64,000 nt of DNA from Fusibacter_C sp942493125 (lineage in GTDB: Bacteria; Bacillota; Clostridia; Peptostreptococcales; Acidaminobacteraceae): NCBI GenBank assembly GCA_942493125.1, contig OW818667.1, positions 3,100,001 to 3,164,000 on the forward strand. Reading direction: 5' to 3'. The notes under the pieces were generated by a model, which searched no databases, was not told the origin of the DNA, and worked only from the letters and a program-made list of their open reading frames with translations. Shown in pieces: positions 33,640 through 42,345 of the stretch; the first letter of the stretch is position 1; the number at the start of each line of letters is the position of its first letter. The translations under genes and the position numbers were made by a program.

Positions 33640-34176
33640 ATGAGAACACTCAAGTATGCAATATTAGGATTGTTAAATAGACACCCCATGACCGGTTATG
33701 AATTAGCGAAAGAATTTAATTATGAACTTGCTGAGTTTTGGTTTGCTAATCACAGTCAGATTTATCCAGAACTTAAAAAATTGCACGATGAAGAATTAGT
33801 AACTTTTGATGTGGAAATTAGTGGCGATATTTTAGAAGCAAAGCGGTATTTTATTACTGAAAAAGGTAGAAAAGATTTTATCAAATGGCTACATAAAGAT
33901 GAGATTATTGAAAAAACGCCAAAAAACATATTTAGATTGCGCATGTATTTTTCAAACGAGTTGGATTTAAATACGAGAATACAGCTCCTTGAAAATCAAC
34001 GACTTCAACATCTTAAAAGATTAAACACACTAAAGAAAACATTTGAGCAGTATCCAGAGGTACCTCCAAGAGATTCTGATCGTTTTGGCGATTTTATTGT
34101 ATTGAGAGGCGCGATTATGCGGCAAGAAAATGTTATTGCATGGATCGATGAAGCGATCAGTTATTGTATTGAATAG
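33640..34176 (+). CDS. PadR family transcriptional regulator
   Basis: A 178-aa repressor. The winged helix (about 5-80) has KYAILGLLNRHPMTGYELAK and HSQIYPELKKLHDEELVTFD, the classic PadR recognition and wing. The C-terminal helices (about 90-178, Vir_act_alpha_C type) dimerise. PadR proteins usually answer phenolic acids or other small ligands. It is divergent from the OFA transporter and enoate-reductase-like genes and probably controls them. Confidence 0.93.
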   Translation: MRTLKYAILGLLNRHPMTGYELAKEFNYELAEFWFANHSQIYPELKKLHDEELVTFDVEISGDILEAKRYFITEKGRKDFIKWLHKDEIIEKTPKNIFRLRMYFSNELDLNTRIQLLENQRLQHLKRLNTLKKTFEQYPEVPPRDSDRFGDFIVLRGAIMRQENVIAWIDEAISYCIE

Positions 34177-34186
34177 GGAGGCTATC

Positions 34187-34804
34187 ATGAACATCGAAAA
34201 GCTGAAACAACTTGAAGATGAGTTCTTAATGAGATACCCATTGGGTTTCAATGATCCGGAACTTATGGCTGTATCAAAAAAGCACAAGGTTGAAGAAATG
34301 AAAAACTATGTGCATGCCAATTTTTCAAAGGATAACTTCGACAATCCTTCTGCAATATCAAATGCTTTTACAAAACTTATTGGGAAGTCGTCACTCGTTT
34401 CAACGTTTGAAAAGGTGAAGTATAAAAATGCGGTCAAGCTGTTTAATCAAGATGACATAGAGACTTTATCAAGTGCTCTATGGGATATCTTATATGGCGA
34501 TCAGAGGAAAGGTTTCAATCAACTCGTTTTACTTTTGGCGACTTTTGACCTCGCTAAGTGGCCGATTCTCACGGTGCTAGGTCTTTACTATAACGGTGAT
34601 CATGAAGTGCTTGTGAAACCAACGACGGTGAAGAGTGTGTTGAGTTACCTAGAAGTAACTGAGATAAAGTATACGTCAAAACCGAACTACGATTTTTATT
34701 TGCAGTATCGTACATTAATCAACGACTTGAAAGTGCGGACTGGTAAGTCGATAGCCACTGACAATGGTGCTTACTGTGGGTTCTTGATGATAACAATCGA
34801 ATAG
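34187..34804 (+). CDS. Conserved protein of unknown function
   Basis: A 205-aa soluble protein without membrane segments. GGGAGG lies 6 bases before the ATG at 34187, 10 bases after the PadR stop, so it is probably co-transcribed with padR. It has several Trp/Tyr-containing helical blocks such as SSALWDILYGDQRKGFNQLV and FDLAKWPILTVLGLYY. I do not recognise the family. Confidence 0.7.
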   Translation: MNIEKLKQLEDEFLMRYPLGFNDPELMAVSKKHKVEEMKNYVHANFSKDNFDNPSAISNAFTKLIGKSSLVSTFEKVKYKNAVKLFNQDDIETLSSALWDILYGDQRKGFNQLVLLLATFDLAKWPILTVLGLYYNGDHEVLVKPTTVKSVLSYLEVTEIKYTSKPNYDFYLQYRTLINDLKVRTGKSIATDNGAYCGFLMITIE

Positions 34805-34854
34805 ATGGAGTAGATAACGAACGAGTCGATTACGATCTTACAAGGAGGCTATAT

Positions 34855-35691
34855 TTGAAACTTAAAGTTTTAATAGATAATAATACTTTGATTGACCGTT
34901 ATTTTCTTGGTGAACCTGGCGTCTGCTATTATTTAGAGTGTGATGGTCAAAAAATACTTTTCGATCTAGGCTACTCAGAGACGTTTTTGGTTAATGGCGC
35001 TAAAATGGGCATCGACTTTTTTGATTTGGACGCTATCGTGATTAGTCATAGCCATCTTGATCATACGTGGGGTATGGAGCCACTTCTTAAGCGATTCAAT
35101 GAGGCACTCATGGAAGGACGTACCTACAAACGACCAAGTTTCGTCGCTCATCCAGATATTTTCGTGTCGCGATCGTTTAACGGTATGGACGAATTTGGCA
35201 TGAACGTCGGTTCTGATAAAGTTTTTAAATACATGAATAATAATTTGTCGAAAGATCCTGTTTGGATTACTGAGAATCTCGTTTTTCTAGGTGAAATTCC
35301 TCGTTTAAATGACTTTGAATCCAAGGAAAGTATAGGGAGAATTGTTGTCGATAATACAGCTATAGATGATTATAGCTTGGATGACAGTGCACTTTGTTAC
35401 AAGTCAAAAGATGGTCTTGTGCTTATCACAGGATGCTCGCATTCTGGCATCTGCAATATTATGGAGCATGCAAAGAAAGTCTGTGGGGATGCGCGTATAT
35501 TAGATGTAATTGGCGGTTTTCATTTGCAAAACCCAAGCGATGTTCAATTAAATGGCACCATTGATTACTTTGCAAAATCAAGCATTCGATCGATTCATGC
35601 CTGTCATTGTACCGACTTAGGATCCAAGATTGCCCTAGCAGCCGTTGTTGGGGTGGTTGAAGTTGGCGTAGGGCTCGAGCTTGAATTCTGA
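34855..35691 (+). CDS. MBL-fold metallo-hydrolase (COG1237-like)
   Basis: A 278-aa metallo-beta-lactamase-fold protein. The metal motif HSHLDHTWG (HxHxDH) is near residues 65-73, with further ligands in GCSHSGICNI near 195-204, GGFHLQ and HACHCTD at the C-terminus. This pattern fits the COG1237 group, which includes the dihydropterin ribofuranosyl-aminobenzene phosphate synthase-like enzymes. The start is a TTG behind AGGAGG. It follows the previous gene by 50 bases, and its stop overlaps a palindromic repeat element. Confidence 0.9.
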   Translation: MKLKVLIDNNTLIDRYFLGEPGVCYYLECDGQKILFDLGYSETFLVNGAKMGIDFFDLDAIVISHSHLDHTWGMEPLLKRFNEALMEGRTYKRPSFVAHPDIFVSRSFNGMDEFGMNVGSDKVFKYMNNNLSKDPVWITENLVFLGEIPRLNDFESKESIGRIVVDNTAIDDYSLDDSALCYKSKDGLVLITGCSHSGICNIMEHAKKVCGDARILDVIGGFHLQNPSDVQLNGTIDYFAKSSIRSIHACHCTDLGSKIALAAVVGVVEVGVGLELEF

Positions 35692-35881
35692 GTTGAAGTG
35701 CCAGGCATTTCGACTCATGCGTATCGAAGTACCAGAGTCAATGTGCCAGGCATATCGACTCATCGGATTGGACACATGGACATAAAAAACTGCACGTATC
35801 TTGGATACGTGCAGTTTTTTGTTTCCATCTGGACATGCTGATTTCACAGCAAATGAGTCGATATGACTGGCACCATTACTC
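35690..35881. repeat. TGGTGCCAGG repeat, composite copy 2
   Basis: A 192-bp element. The left end GAGTT-GAA-GTGCCAGGC plus TTTCGACTCAT is repeated once internally (35749-35763). The right end is ATGAGTCGATATGACTGGCACC-ATTACTC (35854-35881), inverted to the left. It carries an internal palindrome (35784-35820) shared with copy 3. It begins inside the MBL gene's stop codon. Confidence 0.85.
35784..35820. terminator. Bidirectional terminator inside repeat copy 2
   Basis: AAAAAACTGCACGTATC (35784-35800), a TTG loop and GATACGTGCAGTTTTTT (35804-35820) form a perfect 17-bp stem. It terminates the MBL gene transcript. Confidence 0.9.
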
Positions 35882-36017
35882 GAATGTCGAAAAATAATGC
35901 AATTAAATGTGAAGTGCAACAAGGAAAAATGGGTATAAATTAGCAATGAATACAATTATATCAACAGAAATACTATAACAATGGAAACACTAAAAATTTG
36001 GACTGGAGAAATACTGT

Positions 36018-38921
36018 ATGAAGTTAAATAAACAGCTTATCAACATCGTTGTATTTGCTATTTTAATGGTAACCATACATACTCAAATAGATTTTTCTGA
36101 GGCACAAAAGAATATCGTCATAATAAATTCTTATCACCATGGTTTATCATGGACCGACGATTCAACTGAGGCTGAGATCGAAACCATAAAGTCAGGTTAC
36201 CCCCATGACGTGAAATTCTATGTAGAGTATATGGATTGGAAGGAACACCCAACAGAGGAAAACTTGATACTCTTTGAAGAACTATTAGCAACCAAATATA
36301 AGGATATGGCAATCGATTTGATCATCGCTTCAGATGATGCAGCCTTAGAATTCGTATTAAAGCATAGAGAAAATCTGTTTGGAGATATTCCCTTGATTTT
36401 TCATGGCATCAGTGAGGCGAGTTATAAAAACCTTGTAACGGATGAAACCAATTTAACAGGCGTTCTTGAAATCGTCAACATTAAAACAACACTGGAAATC
36501 GCAAAAATGGTCAACCCAGATCTAGAAACAATCTACATCATCTACGATGAAACTGAAAGTGGAAGAGCAATGGGTATAGCGGCTGCTGAGGAAGTTCATC
36601 TGACACTCGAGGGTGCTCAAGTCATTGAGGTAACCGATTTATCCATAGAGGAAATCGTCACATTAGTATCGTCTTTGGACAGCAAGGATAGTATTTTAAT
36701 GACCGCATATTATACCGATATTAATGGTAAGAACATTGATTTTGAGGACATGATAGAAAAAGTCAGCAAAGCAACTTCTGCTCCTGTTTTTTCACTTTAT
36801 GATTTCTCTCTTGGAACAGGTGCATTGGGCGGTAATCTGTTAAGTGGCCGCTTAATTGGCACACGTGCAGGTGAACTGGCAATAGAGATATTAAATGGCG
36901 CAAAAGCTGATGAGCTGGAACTAGTGAGGGACAATATTCACATTAATGCCATTGATTACGCTGCAGCCCTTGAGTTTGGGATTGATTTTGATAGGCTCAC
37001 AACCGACGTCGAAATTATCAATGAACCCATATCCGTCTTTGAAACGTATCGAAATTTAATTCTGACTGTTATACTGATCATTATAGGCATGGCAGCATTT
37101 TTGATCATTTTAAGCTATTACTTGAACAAAACGCTAGAACTAAAAAATCAATTGGCAGATAAAAATGTGGAACTTAAACACTTAAATGATGAGATCGTAG
37201 CATCAGAAGAAGAACTTAAAGCTCAATTTGACGCTTTAACAGAATTATTTGATGAATTACAGGCAAGCAAAGAAAAAAACGAACTCATTTTAGATGCCAT
37301 CAAGGATGCTATTATTGAATGGAATATCATAGAAGGCTCTGTCACCACATCTGCAGGTTGGGAAGCTTTGTTTGGTTTTCCACCTGAGCAGTTCAATAAC
37401 TCGCGCTTTATTTTTGATTGGGTACATGAGGAAGATTTGGACTTGATTAGTCCTTTCTATAAATTAGAGTTTGGCGCAGATGTGAAAAATTTTCTCATTG
37501 AAATGAGGCTGCGTACAAAAGACGATGTATTCAAATGGTTTCTAGTGAAAGGCGTCATCGCAAGGGATACTAATGGAACACCCACTCGCATGATCAGTTC
37601 ATTTACAGATATTGATGCCATCATACGCATGGAAGATCAGATCAGGCATGCTGCATTCCATGACGAAATGACGGGTTACCCAAACAAAAATGCGCTGGAA
37701 AAAATCGTGTCTACAGATCTTAAAAATGGGATGATACAGTATGGCATCATGCTCATCGATATTGATCGTTTCAAGCGCATCAACGACACCATGGGGCATC
37801 GGTTTGGTGACAAATACATCAAAAAAGTCGGTGACATCATTAAAAATCATTTGATGCCTGAAAGCACAATCTTTAGAATGGGTGGTGACGAGTTTGTCGT
37901 CTATCACCGCATACATCAACTTCATGAACTTGAGCTGCTTTCAGAGACGCTCATTCGCGAACTAAACAGCGTCATTCAAGTGGAATACAGCAATTTTTCA
38001 AATAGCATAAGCATTGGAACCGCCGTTTATCCACACGATGGAGACACGCTAGAATCCCTGTTGACCAGAGCTGACCTAGCGATGTACAGTGCGAAGGAAA
38101 ATGGAAGAGGTCGCGTCGCAAGATATGATAACACGTTATTTGAAAGAATCGTTTGGAGAATTGAGAGAGAAGAAGCTCTTAAGATGGCTATGGGAAATGG
38201 TGAACTATCACTGGTATATCAACCTCAAGTGTCATGTGAGACAAATGAAATTGTAGGCTTTGAGGCACTCATAAGATGGAATAATCCAAAACTTGGATAT
38301 GTTTCACCCCTTGAATTCATCCCAATAGCTGAAGAGACGCAATTAATTATGCCCATCGGTCAATGGGTGATTGATGAAGCTTTGAATTTTCTTTCAAAAG
38401 CGAACGCGCGTTACGGCAAATCATACCATATGGCAGTGAACGTTTCGGTACTTCAACTCATACAGGAAGACTTTGAGACCATTATCGAACAAGCCCTTGA
38501 GAAGCATCAGATCTCTGGCGATCAATTTGTGATTGAGATAACGGAATCCGTCATCATCCAAACGATCGACACTGCATCGGTGAAACTGGAACGCCTTCAA
38601 AATAGAGGCATAAAAGTAGCACTGGATGATTTTGGAACGGGGTACTCATCTCTGAGCTATTTAAAGACATTGCCAATCGACATTCTAAAAATCGACAAAT
38701 CGTTCATAGACGAAATGGCGAACAATAAATCTCAAGAGGATTTGGTGCAATTGATCATACTGTTGGGTAGACAGCTTGAGATGACGCTGATTGCGGAAGG
38801 TGTGGAATCAACTGAACAGATGAAATTGCTTCAAAAGATGAGCTGTGACTATCTACAGGGCTATTATTATTCCAAGCCGTTAAGTGGGCTGGATTGCATG
38901 AAGTTGCTGGAAATGAGTTGA
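36018..38921 (+). CDS. GGDEF-EAL protein with periplasmic ABC-substrate-binding sensor
   Basis: A 967-aa membrane sensor for c-di-GMP turnover. The N-terminal membrane segment (about 8-25) is followed by an external ABC_sub_bind-type domain (about 30-330). A transmembrane helix lies near 345-367 and a coiled coil near 368-425. A PAS domain follows (about 425-545), then GGDEF (RMGGDEFVVY near 620, motif intact, so cyclase activity is possible) and EAL (FEALIRW near 748, DDFGTGYSSL and KIDKSFID present). Both catalytic halves look intact. The stop codon lies inside repeat copy 3. The external domain suggests it responds to a small solute. Confidence 0.93.
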   Translation: MKLNKQLINIVVFAILMVTIHTQIDFSEAQKNIVIINSYHHGLSWTDDSTEAEIETIKSGYPHDVKFYVEYMDWKEHPTEENLILFEELLATKYKDMAIDLIIASDDAALEFVLKHRENLFGDIPLIFHGISEASYKNLVTDETNLTGVLEIVNIKTTLEIAKMVNPDLETIYIIYDETESGRAMGIAAAEEVHLTLEGAQVIEVTDLSIEEIVTLVSSLDSKDSILMTAYYTDINGKNIDFEDMIEKVSKATSAPVFSLYDFSLGTGALGGNLLSGRLIGTRAGELAIEILNGAKADELELVRDNIHINAIDYAAALEFGIDFDRLTTDVEIINEPISVFETYRNLILTVILIIIGMAAFLIILSYYLNKTLELKNQLADKNVELKHLNDEIVASEEELKAQFDALTELFDELQASKEKNELILDAIKDAIIEWNIIEGSVTTSAGWEALFGFPPEQFNNSRFIFDWVHEEDLDLISPFYKLEFGADVKNFLIEMRLRTKDDVFKWFLVKGVIARDTNGTPTRMISSFTDIDAIIRMEDQIRHAAFHDEMTGYPNKNALEKIVSTDLKNGMIQYGIMLIDIDRFKRINDTMGHRFGDKYIKKVGDIIKNHLMPESTIFRMGGDEFVVYHRIHQLHELELLSETLIRELNSVIQVEYSNFSNSISIGTAVYPHDGDTLESLLTRADLAMYSAKENGRGRVARYDNTLFERIVWRIEREEALKMAMGNGELSLVYQPQVSCETNEIVGFEALIRWNNPKLGYVSPLEFIPIAEETQLIMPIGQWVIDEALNFLSKANARYGKSYHMAVNVSVLQLIQEDFETIIEQALEKHQISGDQFVIEITESVIIQTIDTASVKLERLQNRGIKVALDDFGTGYSSLSYLKTLPIDILKIDKSFIDEMANNKSQEDLVQLIILLGRQLEMTLIAEGVESTEQMKLLQKMSCDYLQGYYYSKPLSGLDCMKLLEMS

Positions 38922-39071
38922 TGGTGCCAGGCATTTCGACTCATCGGATTGTAAGTTGAATCGGACAAATGAACATAAAAAACTGCACGTATCATGGATA
39001 CGTGCAGTTTTTTTCACCTGGATCAGTTGAATTTACAGTAAATGAGTCGATATACCTGGCACCAATAACTC
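38915..39071. repeat. TGGTGCCAGG repeat, composite copy 3
   Basis: A 157-bp element. The left end GAGTTGATGGTGCCAGGC runs into ATTTCGACTCAT. The right end ATGAGTCGATATACCTGG, then CACCA-AT-AACTC, is its inverted complement. It shares the internal 17-bp palindrome and flanking words (CGGATTG, GGACA, ATGAACATAAAAAA-like) with copy 2. It overlaps the stop codon of the preceding gene. Confidence 0.85.
38977..39013. terminator. Bidirectional terminator inside repeat copy 3
   Basis: Same 17-bp perfect stem as at 35784-35820 with an ATG loop. It lies between the GGDEF-EAL gene and the convergent catalase gene. Confidence 0.9.
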
Positions 39072-39077
39072 ACTCAC

Positions 39078-41198
39078 TCACGCCAAGATCCGAACCAATT
39101 TCTCACGGTCCCATTGACGCGTCTTAGCTGCGGCTACAAAACCCTCTACATCATCTGCGCTTACGACGGCGACATCTTCTCCTACATTAGCAAGTTTAAG
39201 GAGCTCTTGTCCACCTTTATCGATTGCGATGGCTTTAAGATGACCATAGGCATCGCGAACGAAATCGATAGAAGCACTTTCAAGGGATAATGTTTTGACA
39301 CCATCATCTGAGAGAATAACGGCAACAGCATCATAGAATACGGATGGTGAACCAGCCAATTGCTTATCGCCTGCCAACATTGAGCCATCGGCAAGTTTTA
39401 CGCCACCCACTTTAGGAGTGATGATTTTTACAGAAGCGCCTGCATTCGTGCATGCATCTTTGATAGTTTTGATGTCTTTGCCATCGGAACCATCTGCAAC
39501 TAAGATACCAATTGCGCGTCCCATAAGCGTGTCTTTCATCTTGCCGATAATTTGAAGTGCAGGAGAAGGCTCAAGCTCTTGAACGAGTGTTGCTGAGATT
39601 GGTTTTTCAGGCATTTTCTCAAATGCAAGACCGTCCGCAACACGCTTAGCGAGGTCTTCGTCAACATGGCGAAGATGTCCCACCATTGCTTCACGGATGT
39701 GTATATGTTCAACCCTTGATAGTTCAAATACAAAAGCTGATGCAATGTGTGCTTGCTCATAAACTGTTTGACTTAAATAAAATTGGCGAGCTTGGCTATA
39801 GTGGTCGGCGAAACTTTCAGCGCGGATACGTCCTTTTTCACCAGTTTCGGTTACAGCAGCACTACGGAATCCCACAGCTGGCGATTCACGTGGTGACGTT
39901 TCAGAAAGTGAATTAGGTTCATAGGCAACACGGCCCACAGGTTGTTCCATCTGCATATAACCATCGCGTTGATGATTCGTCACAGGACATTTAGCAGCAT
40001 TAATCGGAATCTGATGAAAATTAGGTGACCCTAATCTGAAAAGCTGGGTGTCATCATAAGAGTGGAGGCGACCTTGTAACAATGGGTCATTTGAAAAATC
40101 CATGCCAGGCACAAGATGTGACGGACAATAGGCAACTTGCTCTGTCTCAGCAAAGAAATTGTTTGGCCAACGATCTAGAACCATTCGACCGATCACTTTT
40201 AGAGGGACCAGTTCTTCAGGAATTAGTTTAGTCGGATCCAGATGATCAAATGGAAATTTACTTGCTTCCTCTTCAGTAAAAAGCTGAACGGCAAATTCCC
40301 ACTCAGGGAAATTACCCGACTCAACTGCTTCGAACATATCTCTGCGATGGTAGTCTTGGTCTGCCCCTGAAATTTTGACAGTCTCATCCCAAATGGTTGA
40401 TTGTAGACCGAGCTTAGGACGCCAGTGATATTTTACAAATGTGGATTTTCCAGATTCATTAATCAACCTAAAGCTGTGTATACCAAAGCCTTCAATCATG
40501 CGCAGTGATCGAGGCAGGGTGCGATCTGACATAATCCACAATATCGTATGCATGGATTCTGGAGTTAGAGAAATGAAATCCCAGAAAGTATCATGAGCGG
40601 TAGAAGACTGTGGAAAAGCACGATCGGGCTCCATTTTAACGGCATGTACTAAATCGGGAAATTTAATAGCATCTTGAATGAAAAATACTGGGACATTATT
40701 ACCAACTAAGTCCCAATTGCCTTCCTTAGTATAAAATTTCACAGCGAATCCACGAATATCGCGTGGGGTATCAATGGAGCCTGCGCCTCCTGCGACTGTT
40801 GAAATACGAGTGAAAACAGGCGTTTTTTCTCCTACCTCTGTAAGTATTTTCGCTGTGGTATAATCCTTGAGCGATTCTGTCAATTCAAAATATCCGTGTA
40901 CACCAGTACCTCTGGCATGCACGATACGCTCTGGAATGCGCTCGTGATCAAAGTGCGTGATTTTCTCACGAAGAATAAAGTCCTCTAAAAGTGTTGGCCC
41001 TTTGGGATTGGCTCTTAACGAATTTTGATTATCGGAAATTGGAACCCCCTGATTTGTAGTAAGTGTATCGTGATCGCCGTTGGCGATTTGGTGAATTTCC
41101 GCAGTTTCTCTTGGTTTTAATTGGTCGTCTTTCGTTAAACCTACTTTTCCTTTATCTTTAGCAACTTTTGGTGTTCTTTTATTTTTTTCAGTGCTCAT
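39078..41198 (-). CDS. katE: Large-subunit (clade 2, KatE-like) catalase
   Basis: A 706-aa heme catalase that breaks hydrogen peroxide into water and oxygen. The N-terminal extension and ERIVHARGTGVHGYFE carry the distal histidine, RDIRGFAVKFYTKEGNWD and NNVPVFFIQD follow, and the proximal heme region SYDDTQLFRLG contains the tyrosine ligand. The C-terminal 150 residues (GRAIGILVADGSDG onward) form the flavodoxin/GATase-like domain typical of large catalases. I chose the ATG at 41198, 9 bases after AGGAGG. Large catalases are unusual in strictly anaerobic Clostridia, which suggests aerotolerance. A terminator separates it from the upstream hemerythrin gene. Confidence 0.95.
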   Translation of the reverse strand: MSTEKNKRTPKVAKDKGKVGLTKDDQLKPRETAEIHQIANGDHDTLTTNQGVPISDNQNSLRANPKGPTLLEDFILREKITHFDHERIPERIVHARGTGVHGYFELTESLKDYTTAKILTEVGEKTPVFTRISTVAGGAGSIDTPRDIRGFAVKFYTKEGNWDLVGNNVPVFFIQDAIKFPDLVHAVKMEPDRAFPQSSTAHDTFWDFISLTPESMHTILWIMSDRTLPRSLRMIEGFGIHSFRLINESGKSTFVKYHWRPKLGLQSTIWDETVKISGADQDYHRRDMFEAVESGNFPEWEFAVQLFTEEEASKFPFDHLDPTKLIPEELVPLKVIGRMVLDRWPNNFFAETEQVAYCPSHLVPGMDFSNDPLLQGRLHSYDDTQLFRLGSPNFHQIPINAAKCPVTNHQRDGYMQMEQPVGRVAYEPNSLSETSPRESPAVGFRSAAVTETGEKGRIRAESFADHYSQARQFYLSQTVYEQAHIASAFVFELSRVEHIHIREAMVGHLRHVDEDLAKRVADGLAFEKMPEKPISATLVQELEPSPALQIIGKMKDTLMGRAIGILVADGSDGKDIKTIKDACTNAGASVKIITPKVGGVKLADGSMLAGDKQLAGSPSVFYDAVAVILSDDGVKTLSLESASIDFVRDAYGHLKAIAIDKGGQELLKLANVGEDVAVVSADDVEGFVAAAKTRQWDREKLVRILA

Positions 41199-41240
41199 TC
41201 TGAGTTTCCTCCTTTCAATCACTACGTCATATTCAGGACA

Positions 41241-41267
41241 AAAAAATACCGATCACATTTGACCGGT
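41241..41267 (-). terminator. Terminator between hemerythrin and catalase genes
   Basis: On the minus strand ACCGGTCA-AATG-TGATCGGT forms an 8-bp stem with one G-T pair, followed by ATTTTTTT. The two genes are therefore separate units. Confidence 0.75.
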
Positions 41268-41353
41268 TACGCTATTAGCTCATTGCAGAGGCTAGCGTCC
41301 ATATTTGCCTCTGAAGTCATTGCTTTCATATGATTTGATTCAATTAATTAGAA

Positions 41354-41821
41354 CTACATTTTAATGCCCAGTTTATCCATTTTTTCTTTCTTGTACTTTT
41401 CAAGCGTAGATTCAAATTCAGGTACGATTGCTTCTAACTTATCCTTAGGAACTGCTTTTTTGGCAATTGGCATAAATATTTTTTCTTCTTCTTCCATATG
41501 ATGATCGAGTACCTCTTTTAGAACGCTAAATTTTGCATCCCATGTATCATTTTCAACTGAAGTTCTTTCCAACACGCTGAATTGATACTTTCCAAGGCTA
41601 TGTTCTTCGATCATTTCTTGAACGACTTCGACATCTTCGCCTTTAACTTTTGCTCTAACGAGTGGGAATATCAAATGTTCCTCAGCTGCATGATGACCAT
41701 TTAGTTCAGCGTAAAACGATCTAAATAAGTCTTTTTTCTTATTCCCCTTTGTGGTTTCGATCTTTGACATCATTTTTCTAAACTGTTCATGTTCTTCCTT
41801 AATGTGAGTTAATACATCCAT
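41354..41821 (-). CDS. Hemerythrin HHE domain protein
   Basis: A 155-aa four-helix di-iron protein. The ligand set can be followed in order: HIKEEHEQFRKMM (His near 6 and 11), NGHHAAEEHLIFPLV (HHxxEE), MIEEHSLGKYQF and VLDHHMEEEEKIFMPIA. Such proteins bind oxygen or nitric oxide, or protect iron-sulfur centres. GGAGG lies about 6 bases before the ATG. Its position beside catalase fits an oxidative or nitrosative stress role. Confidence 0.92.
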   Translation of the reverse strand: MDVLTHIKEEHEQFRKMMSKIETTKGNKKKDLFRSFYAELNGHHAAEEHLIFPLVRAKVKGEDVEVVQEMIEEHSLGKYQFSVLERTSVENDTWDAKFSVLKEVLDHHMEEEEKIFMPIAKKAVPKDKLEAIVPEFESTLEKYKKEKMDKLGIKM

Positions 41822-42035
41822 TTAGAACCTCCATTTTCTACAGTTGTTGATGCTATTTGGATCAATAGCAGAGTGTCATAAGCTTACCCATTAAGAATAC
41901 CCCTAAATTAAAAATACAATCATACAATGATAGGGACAAACGCAAAATGAAAGCAAGAACCATTGCAAATCTAACGTGCAACTTAAGCATAATAACCTAA
42001 AAATTGGGTATCAATAAAACAAGGAGGTGTCGTTT

Positions 42036-42221
42036 ATGACTGAACCCTTGAATTGCGATGATAAAACTTTAAAAGAGCGGAAGAAGCGCCAAGAAGAATT
42101 TCTCGAAAGAGTCGAAAGCAATCTAAGACGTAGTGAGAAAGACATCTGGTTTATAAAAAATGAAGATCATCCCCAAAAGGAAAGCTTATCAAATAGCGTA
42201 TCAAAAAGCGCCCACAAATAA
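42036..42221 (+). CDS. Small charged protein of unknown function
   Basis: A 61-aa product, rich in Lys, Glu and Arg and predicted to be helical (KERKKRQEEFLERVESNLRR). AAGGAGG lies 8 bases before the ATG at 42036, an unusually good site for a small gene. It has no signal or membrane segment. It is divergent from the hemerythrin gene. No family recognised. Confidence 0.55.
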   Translation: MTEPLNCDDKTLKERKKRQEEFLERVESNLRRSEKDIWFIKNEDHPQKESLSNSVSKSAHK

Positions 42222-42265
42222 GACCGATTCGGAGTCCATTTTGAGAGCGCTTTCGTTTTGTCTTT

Positions 42266-42331
42266 GAGTGAGTAAATGGTGCCAGGTAGATCGACTCATG
42301 AGTCGATCTACCTGGCACCATCGACTCACTC
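42266..42331. repeat. TGGTGCCAGG repeat, minimal copy 4
   Basis: A perfect 44-bp palindrome (42277-42320; half-site TGGTGCCAGGTAGATCGACT plus CA) is flanked by GAGTGAGT-AAA on the left and TCG-ACTCACTC on the right, giving 33-base arms in all. It sits between convergent genes and is the simplest form of the family. Confidence 0.92.
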
Positions 42332-42345
42332 ACACACTCGTTCAC

